From positions 1-34,942 of the forward strand of contig NZ_JH815195.1 of the NCBI RefSeq assembly GCF_000296405.1: DNA of 34,942 nucleotides, written 5' to 3'. Of this stretch, positions 1 through 6,760 are shown in pieces (position 1 is the stretch's first letter; each line of letters opens with the position of its first letter). The notes under the pieces were generated by a model. It worked only from the letters and a program-made list of their open reading frames with translations. It did not search any database and was not told the origin of the DNA. Both the position numbers and the translations under genes were made by a program. Source of the DNA: Corynebacterium otitidis ATCC 51513. GTDB taxonomy: Bacteria > Actinomycetota > Actinomycetes > Mycobacteriales > Mycobacteriaceae.

Positions 1-90
1 CTGCGAAATCCGCAACCCTGTCTGGAAGCGGTGCTTCCTTCTGGGTGCTGCCGGCCGGAGTGCATCCGGCCTGCTCGGCGACGGGGCATA

Positions 91-119
91 ACTATACGAA
101 CCCCGACCGACAAAAGCAA
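91..119 (-). promoter_or_regulatory. Strong sigma-70-type promoter, probably of an rRNA operon
   Basis: Read on the minus strand there is a -35 TTGCTT (114-119), a 17-nt spacer and a -10 TATAGT (91-96). This is the best promoter match in the window. It lies just downstream of murA and points off the left edge. The transcribed leader would contain two stem-loops, GGAAGC/GCTTCC (24-38) and GGCCGGA/TCCGGCC (52-70). In mycobacteria an rRNA operon lies directly downstream of murA, so an rrn promoter is the likely reading. That assignment is inference because no rRNA sequence falls inside the window. Confidence 0.6.
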
Positions 120-166
120 CACAGCTGGTCAGTGAGGGTTTTTCGCTTGCTAGGCCGCCGCTAATG

Positions 167-1429
167 CTACTCGTCGACGCTGATGCGCTCGATCTTCGCG
201 CCGAGCTGCCTGAGGTTCTCCACGAACTTCGGGTAGCCGCGGTCGATGTGGTGCACCTCGTGGACGGTGGTCACCCCGTCGGCGACGAGACCCGCGAGCA
301 CCAGTCCGGCTCCGGCCCGAATATCGGAGGCCCACACGTCCGTCGAGGAGAGCCGCTCGATCCCGCGGAGTACGACGTGGTGACCGTCGACGGTGGCGTC
401 GGCGCCGAGGCGCATCATCTCGTCGACGAACCGGAAGCGGGCCTCGAAGACGTTCTCCGTGATGACGGCGGTGCCCTCCGCGATCGCGGAGATCCCGATC
501 GCCATGGGCTGCAGGTCCGTGGGGAAGCCCGGGAACGGCAAGGTCTGGTAGTCCACGGCCTTGGGGCGCCCATCCATCCGCACCCGGAAGCCGTGCTCGT
601 AGGTCTCGACCTGGGCGCCCGCGTTGCGGAGCTTCTCGAGAGCGAGGTGCACGTGCTTGGGGCTCACTCCCCCGACCGTGATGTCGCCGCCGGTCATCGC
701 GGCCGCGTACGCCCACGTCCCGCCGACGATGCGGTCGCCGACGACCTCGTGGTTCGTGGGATAGAGCTTGTCGACCCCGTCGATCGTCAGCGTGGAGCTG
801 CCCACCCCGTCGATGCGCGCACCCATGGAGATGAGCATGTCGCAGAGGTCGACGATCTCCGGCTCGCGGGCGGCGTTGTCGAGGACGGTGCGCCCATCGG
901 CGAGCACGGCGGCGGTGACGATGTTCTCCGTCGCGCCGACGGAGGGGAAGTCGAGGCTGATCTCCGCGCCGGTGAGGCTCGCGGCCTCCGCGACGAGCGC
1001 GCCGTGCTCGATGCGGGTCTGCGCGCCGAGCCGCTCGAGACCCGACTGGTGCATGTCGAGGGGGCGGGAGCCGATGGCGTCGCCGCCCGGCAGCGCGACG
1101 GTGGCCCGCCCGCAGCGGGCGGTCAGCGGCCCGAGCACGCACACCGAGGCGCGGAACTGCCTCACCGCGTCGAAGTCCGCGTTGCTGGAGGGGCTCTCCG
1201 GCGACGTGATCGTCACCGTGGAGCCGTCGACCGTCACCTCGCAGCCGAGCCCCTCAAGGACCCGCTGCATGAGCGGGACGTCGAGGATCTCCGGGCAGTT
1301 GGTCAGCGTGGTGGTGCCCTCCGCGAGGAGCGCCGCCGCCATGAGCTTGAGCACGCTGTTCTTCGCGCCGCGGACGCGGACCGAGCCGCTCAGGCGGGCG
1401 CCGCCCGTCACCAAAAACCGATCCTTCAC
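167..1429 (-). CDS. murA: UDP-N-acetylglucosamine 1-carboxyvinyltransferase MurA
   Basis: This 420-residue cytoplasmic enzyme transfers enolpyruvate from phosphoenolpyruvate to UDP-GlcNAc, the first committed step of peptidoglycan precursor synthesis. The full-length EPT fold is visible: the N-terminal GAKNSVLK motif (residues 21-28) with its substrate-binding Lys, and the active-site loop [11 protein letters not shown] (113-123). In most bacteria the loop carries a catalytic Cys that fosfomycin alkylates; here the position is Asp117, as in mycobacterial MurA. The GTG start at 1429 is supported by a -10-like TAGGGT seven nt upstream, so the mRNA is probably leaderless. The gene lies between the putative rrn promoter and ramA, all on the minus strand. 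Confidence 0.97.
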   Translation of the reverse strand: MKDRFLVTGGARLSGSVRVRGAKNSVLKLMAAALLAEGTTTLTNCPEILDVPLMQRVLEGLGCEVTVDGSTVTITSPESPSSNADFDAVRQFRASVCVLGPLTARCGRATVALPGGDAIGSRPLDMHQSGLERLGAQTRIEHGALVAEAASLTGAEISLDFPSVGATENIVTAAVLADGRTVLDNAAREPEIVDLCDMLISMGARIDGVGSSTLTIDGVDKLYPTNHEVVGDRIVGGTWAYAAAMTGGDITVGGVSPKHVHLALEKLRNAGAQVETYEHGFRVRMDGRPKAVDYQTLPFPGFPTDLQPMAIGISAIAEGTAVITENVFEARFRFVDEMMRLGADATVDGHHVVLRGIERLSSTDVWASDIRAGAGLVLAGLVADGVTTVHEVHHIDRGYPKFVENLRQLGAKIERISVDE

Positions 1430-1436
1430 GCCCTAG

Positions 1437-1442
1437 ACCCTA
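1437..1442 (-). promoter_or_regulatory. -10 element for leaderless murA transcript
   Basis: TAGGGT on the minus strand ends 7 nt before the murA GTG, so transcription would start at or next to the start codon. No clear -35 or Shine-Dalgarno sequence is seen. Confidence 0.5.
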
Positions 1443-1498
1443 CCGGTCTTCGCGGGGCCGCGGGCGGGCAGTCGGCGCGGAGCCTCGGTCGATCCCGT

Positions 1499-2338
1499 TT
1501 ACGGCAGCATGCCGATGCGACGGGCCGCGTTCACCGCCTCGTAGCGGGTGTGCGCGCCGAGCTTGCGCATCACCGAGCGCAGGTAGCTCTTCACCGTCTC
1601 CGAGCCGATGCCCATCTCCTCGGCGGCCTCGACGTTGGTGTGGCCGAGCGCCACGCACGCGAGGACGTCGAGCTCCCTAGCGGAGAGCTTCGTCGCCGGC
1701 TGCAGCGCGACCGGCTGGACCATCTGGTCGCAGAGCGACTCGAGGTCGCGGCGCAACTCCTCGTCGTTGACGCGGTTGGTGAGCATGCGCAGCTTCGAGT
1801 GCGCAGAGCGGATCTGCTCCCACTGCGCGCCGTTGAGCGCCTGGCCGGCGTTGCGCCGCGGCTCGACGGTGCCCATCCGGCGCAGCGCGTCGTTGACGGC
1901 GAAGTCCTGCTCGAGGGAACGCGCGGCCATGGTCACCTCCTCGAGCACCTTGTTGCCCAGGCGGATGGGGCTGTGGACTCCGACGTAGAGGACCCCGCGG
2001 ACGACGCGCTGGACGATGACGGGCACGGCGACCACCGAGTAGAGGCGCTCCTCCTGGACCGCGTCGTCGTACTCGTGGGTGATCGACGACGCGTTGACGT
2101 AGTCGCTCACGCCCAGCGGGCGCCCGGTCGCCGCGACGAGGCCGGCGATGCCGGTGCCGGGCTTGATGACGAGGTTGTGCAGCGCAGCGGTGCGCAGCCC
2201 GATCCAGTGGGTGATCTTCACGCGCCGGTCCTGCAGGACCTGGCCGTACATCGTCACCGGGATGGTGGTTGCGGTCTTCACGGACGTCAGGGCCGAACGG
2301 ATTGCCTCGTCGTAGTCCTTCATTCGCCGGGTTTCCAC
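1499..2338 (-). CDS. ramA: LuxR-type transcriptional regulator RamA
   Basis: This is a 279-residue DNA-binding regulator. RamA of C. glutamicum is a master regulator of acetate and central carbon metabolism genes. The N-terminal half is GAF-like, and the C-terminal LuxR HTH is clear (LSARELDVLACVALGHTN, then GSETVKSYLRSVMRKLGAHTRYEAVNAARRIG). The match to C. glutamicum RamA, recalled from memory, runs from the first residues (ETRRMKDYDEAIRSALTS), which favours the GTG start at 2338. That start has AAAGGAGAT about 10 nt upstream. The ATG at 2323 is too far from this ribosome binding site. The reading frame stays open much further upstream, but that extension is non-coding in character. RamA binds short G or C runs, and several lie in the upstream region, suggesting autoregulation. 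Confidence 0.93.
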   Translation of the reverse strand: METRRMKDYDEAIRSALTSVKTATTIPVTMYGQVLQDRRVKITHWIGLRTAALHNLVIKPGTGIAGLVAATGRPLGVSDYVNASSITHEYDDAVQEERLYSVVAVPVIVQRVVRGVLYVGVHSPIRLGNKVLEEVTMAARSLEQDFAVNDALRRMGTVEPRRNAGQALNGAQWEQIRSAHSKLRMLTNRVNDEELRRDLESLCDQMVQPVALQPATKLSARELDVLACVALGHTNVEAAEEMGIGSETVKSYLRSVMRKLGAHTRYEAVNAARRIGMLP

Positions 2339-2892
2339 AGCTCGCGATCTCCTTTTACCGGATGTCGCCCGTGGGGACCGTCGGCCTCGCGCGCCGTTGT
2401 TGGCACGCGCACCTGCCGGCGCCGCGGGCGCCGCCCCCGCATCGCGCCGGGGCGAATCTACGGCGAGTATAGGCCCGCCCCGGGGGGTAGCCGTTAGCCG
2501 GAACGGGGCCGTTATCCCCGGTGGCCGCGAGTACGGGCCCCTAAAATCGGGGGTATCCCCCGCGGCGGCGCCGCGACGCCCGCCGTGGCGCCGTCTATCG
2601 AAGGGATGATTCATATGACGAACATTGTCGGTTAAGGCGCAGCTCAGGCCGGCATTTTTGCATTCGGCCAAAGATGGCGCAGGACACTCCACCGAACAGG
2701 AGCGTCTCACTCCATAGACCGACTAGTCCGTATGGCGGTAGCTAAAACGTACTGCACGGTCTAGGCTGTTGGGTGAGGCATCCGACGCGCTCGTCGGAGC
2801 GCTTCGGCCCCGGGGCCGGCCGCCGTCGGCGGCGCCCGAGGGCCGGTTGACCTAGCTAGCGAATCACCGCGATGTTTGAAGGAGAAACCGTC
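2339..2892. promoter_or_regulatory. ramA-cysK divergent regulatory region
   Basis: This 554-bp region separates divergent ramA and cysK and shows no convincing gene. Near ramA it contains several runs of four to six G or C (2482-2487, 2505-2508, 2516-2519, 2538-2541, 2549-2553, 2557-2561), which resemble RamA binding sites. Nearer cysK is a TAGAC-N6-GTC element at 2715-2728. A 9-codon open frame at 2606-2635 has no support as a gene. I cannot place either promoter with confidence. Confidence 0.45.
2715..2730 (+). promoter_or_regulatory. Possible McbR-type operator upstream of cysK
   Basis: The sequence TAGAC-CGACTA-GTCCG matches eight of ten defined positions of the corynebacterial McbR consensus TAGAC-N6-GTCTA, as I recall it. 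McbR represses sulfur amino-acid genes including cysK in C. glutamicum. The site is about 160 bp upstream of cysK. One imperfect site is weak evidence. Confidence 0.3.
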
Positions 2893-3828
2893 ATGGCGAA
2901 GATCTACGACAACATCACCGAGACGATCGGCAACACCCCGCTCGTCAAGCTGAACAAGCTCACCGAGGGGCTCGAGGCCGAGCTTCTCGTCAAGGTCGAG
3001 TCGTTCAACCCCGCCAACAGCGTCAAGGACCGCATCGGTACGGCCATCATCGAGGCCGCCGAGGAGTCCGGGGAGCTCAAGCCGGGCGGCACCATCGTCG
3101 AGGCGACCTCGGGCAACACGGGCATCGCGCTGGCGTTCGTGGGCGCCGCCAAGGGCTACCACGTCGTGCTCACGATGCCCGAGACGATGTCGACCGAGCG
3201 CCGCGTCGTCGTGCGCGCGCTGGGCGCCGAGATCATCCTCACCCCGGGGCCGAACGGCATGCAGGGCGCCGTGGACAAGGCCAACGAGATCGTTGAGCAG
3301 CGCGAGAACGCGATCCTCGCCCGCCAGTTCGCCAACCCCGCGAACCCGAAGATCCACCGCGAGACCACCGCGGAGGAGATCTGGAACGACACCGACGGCA
3401 ACATCGACATCTTCGTCGCCGGCATCGGCACCGGCGGCACCGTCACCGGCGTGGGCCAGGTGCTCAAGGAGCGCAAGGACGACGTGAAGATCTACGGCGT
3501 CGAGCCCGCCGCCTCCCCGCTCCTCACCGAGGGCAAGGCTTCGCCCCACAAGATCCAGGGCCTGGGCGCGAACTTCGTCCCGGAGATCCTCGACCGCACC
3601 GTCCTCGACGACGTGTTCACCGTGAGCAACGAGGACGCCGTCGCCTGGTCTCGCAAGCTCGGCGAGCAGGAGGCCATCCTCGCCGGCATCTCCTCCGGCG
3701 CGAACGTCAAGGCCGCCGTCGACCTCGCGAAGAAGCCCGAGAACAGGGGCAAGCGCATCGTCACCGTCGTCGCCGACTTCGGCGAGCGCTACATCTCCAC
3801 CCTCCTCTACGAGGACCTGCGCGACTAG
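2893..3828 (+). CDS. cysK: Cysteine synthase (O-acetylserine sulfhydrylase) CysK
   Basis: This 311-residue cytoplasmic PLP enzyme converts O-acetyl-L-serine and sulfide to L-cysteine. The PLP lysine is in NPANSVKDR (Lys45), the substrate loop is TSGNTG (72-77), and the glycine-rich phosphate-binding loop is GTGGTVTG. Length and motifs fit the CysK family rather than cystathionine beta-synthase, because no CBS domain follows. The start is the ATG at 2893, preceded by GAAGGAGA; an in-frame ATG at 2872 lies upstream of that ribosome binding site and is rejected. cysE follows, but a terminator separates the two genes and cysE appears to have its own promoter. Confidence 0.97.
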   Translation: MAKIYDNITETIGNTPLVKLNKLTEGLEAELLVKVESFNPANSVKDRIGTAIIEAAEESGELKPGGTIVEATSGNTGIALAFVGAAKGYHVVLTMPETMSTERRVVVRALGAEIILTPGPNGMQGAVDKANEIVEQRENAILARQFANPANPKIHRETTAEEIWNDTDGNIDIFVAGIGTGGTVTGVGQVLKERKDDVKIYGVEPAASPLLTEGKASPHKIQGLGANFVPEILDRTVLDDVFTVSNEDAVAWSRKLGEQEAILAGISSGANVKAAVDLAKKPENRGKRIVTVVADFGERYISTLLYEDLRD

Positions 3829-3849
3829 TTTTTAGCGCCGCCTAAAAAC

Positions 3850-3881
3850 CGCCCCGGGCAATTCGCGCCCGGGGCGCTTTT
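3850..3881 (+). terminator. Intrinsic terminator after cysK
   Basis: The 10-bp stem CGCCCCGGGC/GCCCGGGGCG (3850-3859 and 3867-3876) with a 7-nt loop is followed by CTTTT, directly downstream of the cysK stop. Confidence 0.85.
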
Positions 3882-3943
3882 CTCGCGTTTGGCCGGCAGA
3901 ATCTAAATTCACGTGATGCATGACACACAATAGCCGGCGCTGA

Positions 3944-3949
3944 TAGGCT
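3944..3949 (+). promoter_or_regulatory. -10 element for leaderless cysE transcript
   Basis: TAGGCT ends 6 nt before the cysE ATG at 3956. It follows the cysK terminator and there is no Shine-Dalgarno sequence, so cysE is probably transcribed independently and leaderless. Confidence 0.5.
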
Positions 3950-3955
3950 CTTGTC

Positions 3956-4525
3956 ATGTTCACGATAATCAGCAGAATTAGGGAAGACCTAGCTAATGCG
4001 CGGGAGCACGATCCCGCCGCGCGCGGCGACGTGGAGAACGCCGTCGTCTATTCCGGGCTGCACGCCATCTGGTCCTACCGGGTGGCCAACTGGCTGTGGC
4101 GCCGCGGCTTCCGAGGCGTGGCGCGCATCCTATCGCAGTTCACCCGCTTCCTCACCGGGATCGAGATCCACCCGGGCGCCACGATCGGGCGGCGGTTCTT
4201 TATCGACCACGGCATGGGCGTCGTCATCGGCGAGACCACCGAGATCGGCGACAACGTCATGCTCTACCACGGGGTCACCCTCGGCGGGCAGGTGCTCACG
4301 CAGACCAAGCGCCACCCCACCATTCAGGACAACGTCACCGTCGGCGCGGGGGCGAAGATCCTCGGGCCCATTACCATCGGCGCCGGCACGGCGGTCGGCG
4401 CCAACGCGGTGGTCACCAAGCCGGTGCCCGCCGACAGCATCGCCACCGGCATCCCGGCGAAGCACCGGCCGCGGAAGTCCCACGAGAAGATGCACCTCGT
4501 GGATCCCGACTTCTACGTCATCTAA
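3956..4525 (+). CDS. cysE: Serine O-acetyltransferase CysE
   Basis: This 189-residue cytoplasmic enzyme acetylates L-serine with acetyl-CoA to make O-acetylserine, the substrate of CysK just upstream. The C-terminal half is a left-handed beta-helix of hexapeptide repeats ([25 protein letters not shown] and on to [17 protein letters not shown]). The catalytic histidines are expected in FIDHGMG and YHGVTLGG. It is shorter than E. coli CysE, as is usual for the short actinobacterial type. In other bacteria the two enzymes form a cysteine synthase complex; the GIPAKHRP...DFYVI tail ends in Ile, which fits CysK docking. That last point is inference. Confidence 0.97.
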   Translation: MFTIISRIREDLANAREHDPAARGDVENAVVYSGLHAIWSYRVANWLWRRGFRGVARILSQFTRFLTGIEIHPGATIGRRFFIDHGMGVVIGETTEIGDNVMLYHGVTLGGQVLTQTKRHPTIQDNVTVGAGAKILGPITIGAGTAVGANAVVTKPVPADSIATGIPAKHRPRKSHEKMHLVDPDFYVI

Positions 4526-4550
4526 CGCCGCCCGCGCCGCGCATTAGGCC

Positions 4551-4871
4551 CTAGGAGGCGACGAGCTTCGCGTAGGAGGGGTTCTTCTCGATGAAGCCGG
4601 CGACCGCCGAGCACGTGGGGATGATCTTCTCCCCTCGCTCGGCGACGTCGTCGAGGGCGAACTCGATGAGCCGCCCGGCCAGGCCGCGGCCCCGGTACTC
4701 GGGGTCGACGACGGTGTGGTTGAAGTCCTTGACCCCGTCGCCGCGCGCCTCGTAGTCGGCGTGGCCGACGACCTTGTCGCCGAGGCGGATGATGTAGGTG
4801 CTCTCGTCGGCGCGGTGCTCGACGACCGGCTCACCGGCGGTGTTCTCGTTCGTTGCGGTGTTCTCGCTCAT
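4551..4871 (-). CDS. Small GNAT-fold N-acetyltransferase (COG2388/NATD1-like)
   Basis: This 106-residue protein belongs to the minimal GNAT family related to human NATD1. The acetyl-CoA loop is VDPEYRGRGLAGRLIEFAL, and the characteristic IPTCSAVAGFIEKNPSYAKLV segment with its conserved Cys is near the C terminus. Substrates of this family are not established. The start is ATG at 4871, with TAGCCT seven nt upstream, so the transcript may be leaderless. The frame stays open back to 5066 but would then run through the tRNA-Phe gene. The gene is convergent with cysE, 25 bp away. Confidence 0.85.
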   Translation of the reverse strand: MSENTATNENTAGEPVVEHRADESTYIIRLGDKVVGHADYEARGDGVKDFNHTVVDPEYRGRGLAGRLIEFALDDVAERGEKIIPTCSAVAGFIEKNPSYAKLVAS

Positions 4872-4878
4872 GGCGGCC

Positions 4879-4884
4879 AGGCTA
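4879..4884 (-). promoter_or_regulatory. -10 element for the small GNAT gene
   Basis: TAGCCT on the minus strand lies 7 nt before the ATG at 4871 and there is no ribosome binding site, which fits a leaderless mRNA. Confidence 0.4.
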
Positions 4885-4947
4885 GCGCCGCGCCGCCCGC
4901 CGCGGCGGGGGCCTGAACCGCGACCACGCGCCCTCCGCACGACGAGA

Positions 4948-4975
4948 CCCCCGAAGACCGCGCGGTCCTCGGGGG
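4948..4975 (-). terminator. Stem-loop downstream of tRNA-Phe
   Basis: A 12-bp stem (4948-4959 with 4964-4975, one G-T pair) and GCGC loop lies 10 nt beyond the tRNA-Phe 3' end. There is no U-run on the minus strand (TCTCGTCG follows), so it may terminate weakly or mark an RNA end. Confidence 0.55.
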
Positions 4976-4984
4976 CCTTTGCCG

Positions 4985-5057
4985 TGGCCAGAGCCAGGAT
5001 CGAACTGGCGACCTTCCACTTTTCAGGCGGATGCTCTACCAACTGAGCTATCTGGCC
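4985..5057 (-). tRNA. tRNA-Phe (GAA)
   Basis: The 73-nt cloverleaf has acceptor GGCCAGA/TCTGGCC with discriminator A, the D-arm around AGCTCAGTTGGTAGAGC, anticodon loop CTGAAAA (GAA) and T-loop GTTCGATC. CCA is not encoded. It is the last tRNA of the minus-strand cluster, 21 nt after tRNA-Asp copy 1, with which it is probably cotranscribed. Confidence 0.96.
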
Positions 5058-5078
5058 AGAGAGCATATAATCCTCTCG

Positions 5079-5152
5079 CGACCCTGACGGGACTTGAACC
5101 CGCGACCTCCGCCGTGACAGGGCGGCGCGCTAACCAACTGCGCCACAGGGCC
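5079..5152 (-). tRNA. tRNA-Asp (GTC), copy 1
   Basis: The 74-nt cloverleaf has acceptor GGCCCTG/CAGGGTC with discriminator G, anticodon loop CTGTCAC (GTC) and T-loop GTTCAAGTC. CCA is not encoded. It is identical to the copy at 5323-5396. A promoter with -10 TAGACT lies just upstream. Confidence 0.96.
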
Positions 5153-5182
5153 ATTACGCAACAGCGTTGCGCACGAGTCGGT

Positions 5183-5210
5183 AGTCTACAATGCCCCGCC
5201 CGCTGCGCAA
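5183..5210 (-). promoter_or_regulatory. Promoter for tRNA-Asp copy 1 and tRNA-Phe
   Basis: On the minus strand -35 TTGCGC (5205-5210), a 16-nt spacer and -10 TAGACT (5183-5188). The short leader contains a CGCAAC/GTTGCG hairpin. It lies between the terminator of the upstream tRNA unit and tRNA-Asp copy 1. Confidence 0.6.
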
Positions 5211-5275
5211 AATCCCTCCTCAGCGCGGGAAAAGCGCCGCCCCGGCAGGCCCCGCGCGGCGAAGTTACCGGATAC

Positions 5276-5314
5276 AAAAACGCCGGGGAAGCCGCTTTTA
5301 GCGACTCCCCCGGC
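5276..5314 (-). terminator. Intrinsic terminator after tRNA-Asp copy 2
   Basis: On the minus strand a long stem (GCCGGGGGAGTCGC pairing with GCGGCTTCCCCGGC around a TAAAA loop) is followed by GTTTTTG. It separates the tRNA-Glu/tRNA-Asp unit from the tRNA-Asp/tRNA-Phe unit. Confidence 0.85.
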
Positions 5315-5322
5315 TCGACCGG

Positions 5323-5396
5323 CGACCCTGACGGGACTTGAACCCGCGACCTCCGCCGTGACAGGGCGGCGCGCTAACCAACTGCGCCACAGGGCC
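5323..5396 (-). tRNA. tRNA-Asp (GTC), copy 2
   Basis: This is an exact second copy of the 74-nt tRNA-Asp; identity extends over 77 nt (5078-5154 and 5322-5398). The anticodon is GTC and CCA is not encoded. It follows tRNA-Glu on the same strand and is followed by an intrinsic terminator. Confidence 0.96.
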
Positions 5397-5437
5397 ATAT
5401 CTTGTTGTGTCGTCCCCATCTCTTCTCGCTGGGGGCG

Positions 5438-5510
5438 TACCCCCAACGGGATTCGAACCCGTGCCGCCGCCGTGAAAGGGCGGTGTCCTAGGCCGCTAGA
5501 CGATGGGGGC
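5438..5510 (-). tRNA. tRNA-Glu (TTC)
   Basis: The 73-nt cloverleaf has acceptor GCCCCCA/TGGGGGT (first pair G-T) with discriminator A, anticodon loop CTTTCAC (TTC) and T-loop GTTCGAATC. CCA is not encoded. It is first in the minus-strand tRNA cluster and has a good promoter upstream. Confidence 0.95.
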
Positions 5511-5538
5511 CCTGCCGCCTCGCGACGGCCAGGCTGAA

Positions 5539-5567
5539 ACCTTACGCGACCGCGCCCCGGAGTCCAA
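5539..5567 (-). promoter_or_regulatory. Promoter for tRNA-Glu
   Basis: On the minus strand -35 TTGGAC (5562-5567), a 17-nt spacer and -10 TAAGGT (5539-5544), about 28 nt before the mature tRNA 5' end. Confidence 0.65.
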
Positions 5568-5694
5568 AACGCGCCTCGACGTGCGCCCGGGCGGCGCGCG
5601 CCGCCTCGGCGAACGGCGCGAAACTCGCCTCGCCGCGGCCACGAATAAGGCCCCGGCGCCGGCGGCCGTGCAGCTGCCGGCGGCGGGGCGCGCC

Positions 5695-5730
5695 GTGGGC
5701 CCTGCGGGGATCGAACCCGCGACCTTCGGA
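5695..5730. repeat. att-type direct repeat, left: displaced 3' end of tRNA-Lys
   Basis: These 36 bp are identical to 7204-7239, which form the 3' part of the intact tRNA-Lys gene (T-arm, acceptor strand and discriminator). Left of 5695 the two copies diverge. Such a tRNA 3'-end duplication is the classic footprint of tyrosine-integrase insertion. This copy would be the original chromosomal end displaced by the insertion. Confidence 0.85.
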
Positions 5731-5860
5731 GTCTGGGCCGTTATTTTTGGTCCTCGCTGGTTGCTGGTGTGTTTCTACTGGTCATGCATAGTTCTGGCAC
5801 TGATCTGGCATCGCTGCGGCACCGCTGAGACATCGATGTGGGCATGCGTGGCACTGTCAC

Positions 5861-5881
5861 GTTTGTCAGTTCGTTTGTCAC
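5861..5881. repeat. Arm-type repeat, left end of element
   Basis: A 21-bp block reads GTTTGTCAG then TTCGTTTGTCAC, itself an imperfect tandem of GTTTGTCA. It matches 19 of 21 positions at 7128-7148 near the other end. In the excised circle the two blocks would flank the 36-bp core, as arm-type integrase sites do. Confidence 0.55.
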
Positions 5882-5944
5882 TGTCGCGTCGTGGGTGACT
5901 TATCGCCCACGGGGCGAGTCCTGGTCCCTTAAGGGGGCTACGCG

Positions 5945-5962
5945 CCAACGTCGCGACGTTGG
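5945..5962. repeat. Perfect 18-bp palindrome
   Basis: CCAACGTCGCGACGTTGG is fully self-complementary. It resembles an operator for a dimeric regulator. No adjacent gene can be assigned. Confidence 0.6.
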
Positions 5963-6020
5963 ATCCCGCCTCGCGTGTTTGTCTGGATGACGCAGCATCT
6001 GTGGCGGATACGGGCCCTCA

Positions 6021-6057
6021 GCCACCCCTAGCGGGGTGGCGCGGCCCTTCGGGCCGC
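6021..6057. repeat. Two abutting perfect hairpins
   Basis: GCCACCCC-TAGC-GGGGTGGC (6021-6040) is immediately followed by GCGGCCC-TTC-GGGCCGC (6041-6057). No U-run follows, so they are not ordinary terminators. They could be an origin, transfer or packaging structure. Confidence 0.55.
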
Positions 6058-6100
6058 CCGGGCCCGCACCCGCCACGAATCCAGCACCCCACACCACAGC

Positions 6101-6112
6101 GGCGTATACGCC
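6101..6112. repeat. Perfect 12-bp palindrome
   Basis: GGCGTATACGCC lies in the element interior, 45 bp after the double hairpin. Confidence 0.45.
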
Positions 6113-6160
6113 ACCCCCATAAGACCCCCCGCCTCCGGCGGCGGATGAGCATAAGATAAC

Positions 6161-6216
6161 CTGACGTCAGCCGTGAACTTTGTGCAGCTCAGAACCCGTA
6201 ACTGGTGACGTCACCA
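6161..6216. repeat. Pair of TGACGTCA palindromes
   Basis: CTGACGTCAG (6161-6170) and TGGTGACGTCACCA (6203-6216) are perfect palindromes sharing the core TGACGTCA. Their centres are 44 bp apart, about four helical turns, so one dimeric protein could bind both on the same DNA face. They sit at the edge of the AT-richer block. Confidence 0.6.
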
Positions 6217-6321
6217 AAGACGCGATTCTCTCGCTAAAATTAACATAAACCTAAGCATTTATCGATATATGTATTTAGTCACATTCACTCTCCGCAGGCC
6301 TGCCCCTATAGGAGAAAGTCG

Positions 6322-6406
6322 AACAACTCTGTGGTTCTGTGCCTAGACGCCAAATCCGGCGCATTAGCGCAGGTCAGAAACCTTAACGGCCGAGCTCAGA
6401 GTTGTT
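6322..6406. repeat. Inverted repeat enclosing a structured 65-nt interior
   Basis: AACAACTCTG (6322-6331) is exactly complementary to CAGAGTTGTT (6397-6406). Inside are GGTTCTG opposite CAGAAACC and a GCGC-ATTA-GCGC hairpin (6359-6370). The arms contain CAACTCTG, which recurs directly at 6488-6495. Confidence 0.55.
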
Positions 6407-6479
6407 AACGACACTGTGTTGTAAATTCCGGCTCATCCATCGTTTGTGCAGGTCAACGGCTTATAAGTCCAATACAGAG

Positions 6480-6503
6480 TCTGTGTGCAACTCTGTGTGC
6501 AAC
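6480..6503 (+). repeat. Tandem 12-bp repeat
   Basis: TCTGTGTGCAAC occurs twice without a gap (6480-6491 and 6492-6503). It overlaps a CAGAGT/ACTCTG inverted repeat (6475-6480 and 6490-6495). A CCGGC/GCCGG hairpin follows. Confidence 0.6.
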
Positions 6504-6656
6504 CGGCGCGAAGCCGGCACGTAGGCAGCGACAGGCGACACACCGCAGATTGGTGACTGCAATCACCTTGACGCACGGTCGATACATGGCTCTCGGCGGT
6601 TGTCCTCTATGCCCCTGTGTATCCCTCGGTGACCCCGTGGGCACCTGGGCAATGCC

Positions 6657-6760
6657 GGGCGGCCTCGGCCGCCCCGTTTTGAGGACCGGGGAGAAGGGCT
6701 TGCCCCTCGAACCGGGACTCAAAACCAAGCGTCCCAACCCCGACCCCAGCTTGGCTGGGG
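6657..6760. other. Cluster of three hairpins, central one compound (candidate structured RNA or DNA)
   Basis: Three hairpins lie in 104 nt. The first is GGGCGGCC-TC-GGCCGCCC (6657-6674). The second spans 6676-6725: outer arms GTTTTGAG/CTCAAAAC, a GA/GA internal loop, CCGG/CCGG, then GAG/CTC and GGGC/GCCC towards the tip. The third is CCCCAGC-TTG-GCTGGGG (6744-6760). None has a U-run. Hierarchical pairing in the middle one suggests a selected structure. No RNA family is recognised. Confidence 0.45.

Noticed and set aside
164..2497. Very long plus-strand open frame (777 codons) opposite murA and ramA, and a similar one opposite guaB2/guaB3 (20875-23427)
   Set aside because: These mirror the codon structure of well-identified genes on the other strand, which is usual in high-GC DNA. 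Their predicted proteins are low-complexity and match nothing.
2606..2635. Nine-codon open frame upstream of cysK as a possible leader peptide
   Set aside because: It has no Cys codons, no stem-loop set typical of attenuation and no sign of selection.
5695..5730. The left tRNA-Lys fragment as an independent tRNA or pseudo-tRNA gene
   Set aside because: Only the 3' half is present, with no D or anticodon arms. It is better explained as an att site.
6676..6725. A tRNA-like T-arm on the minus strand (GGTTCGA within the compound hairpin)
   Set aside because: The required C at the end of the T-loop is missing and no acceptor or anticodon arm can be built around it.
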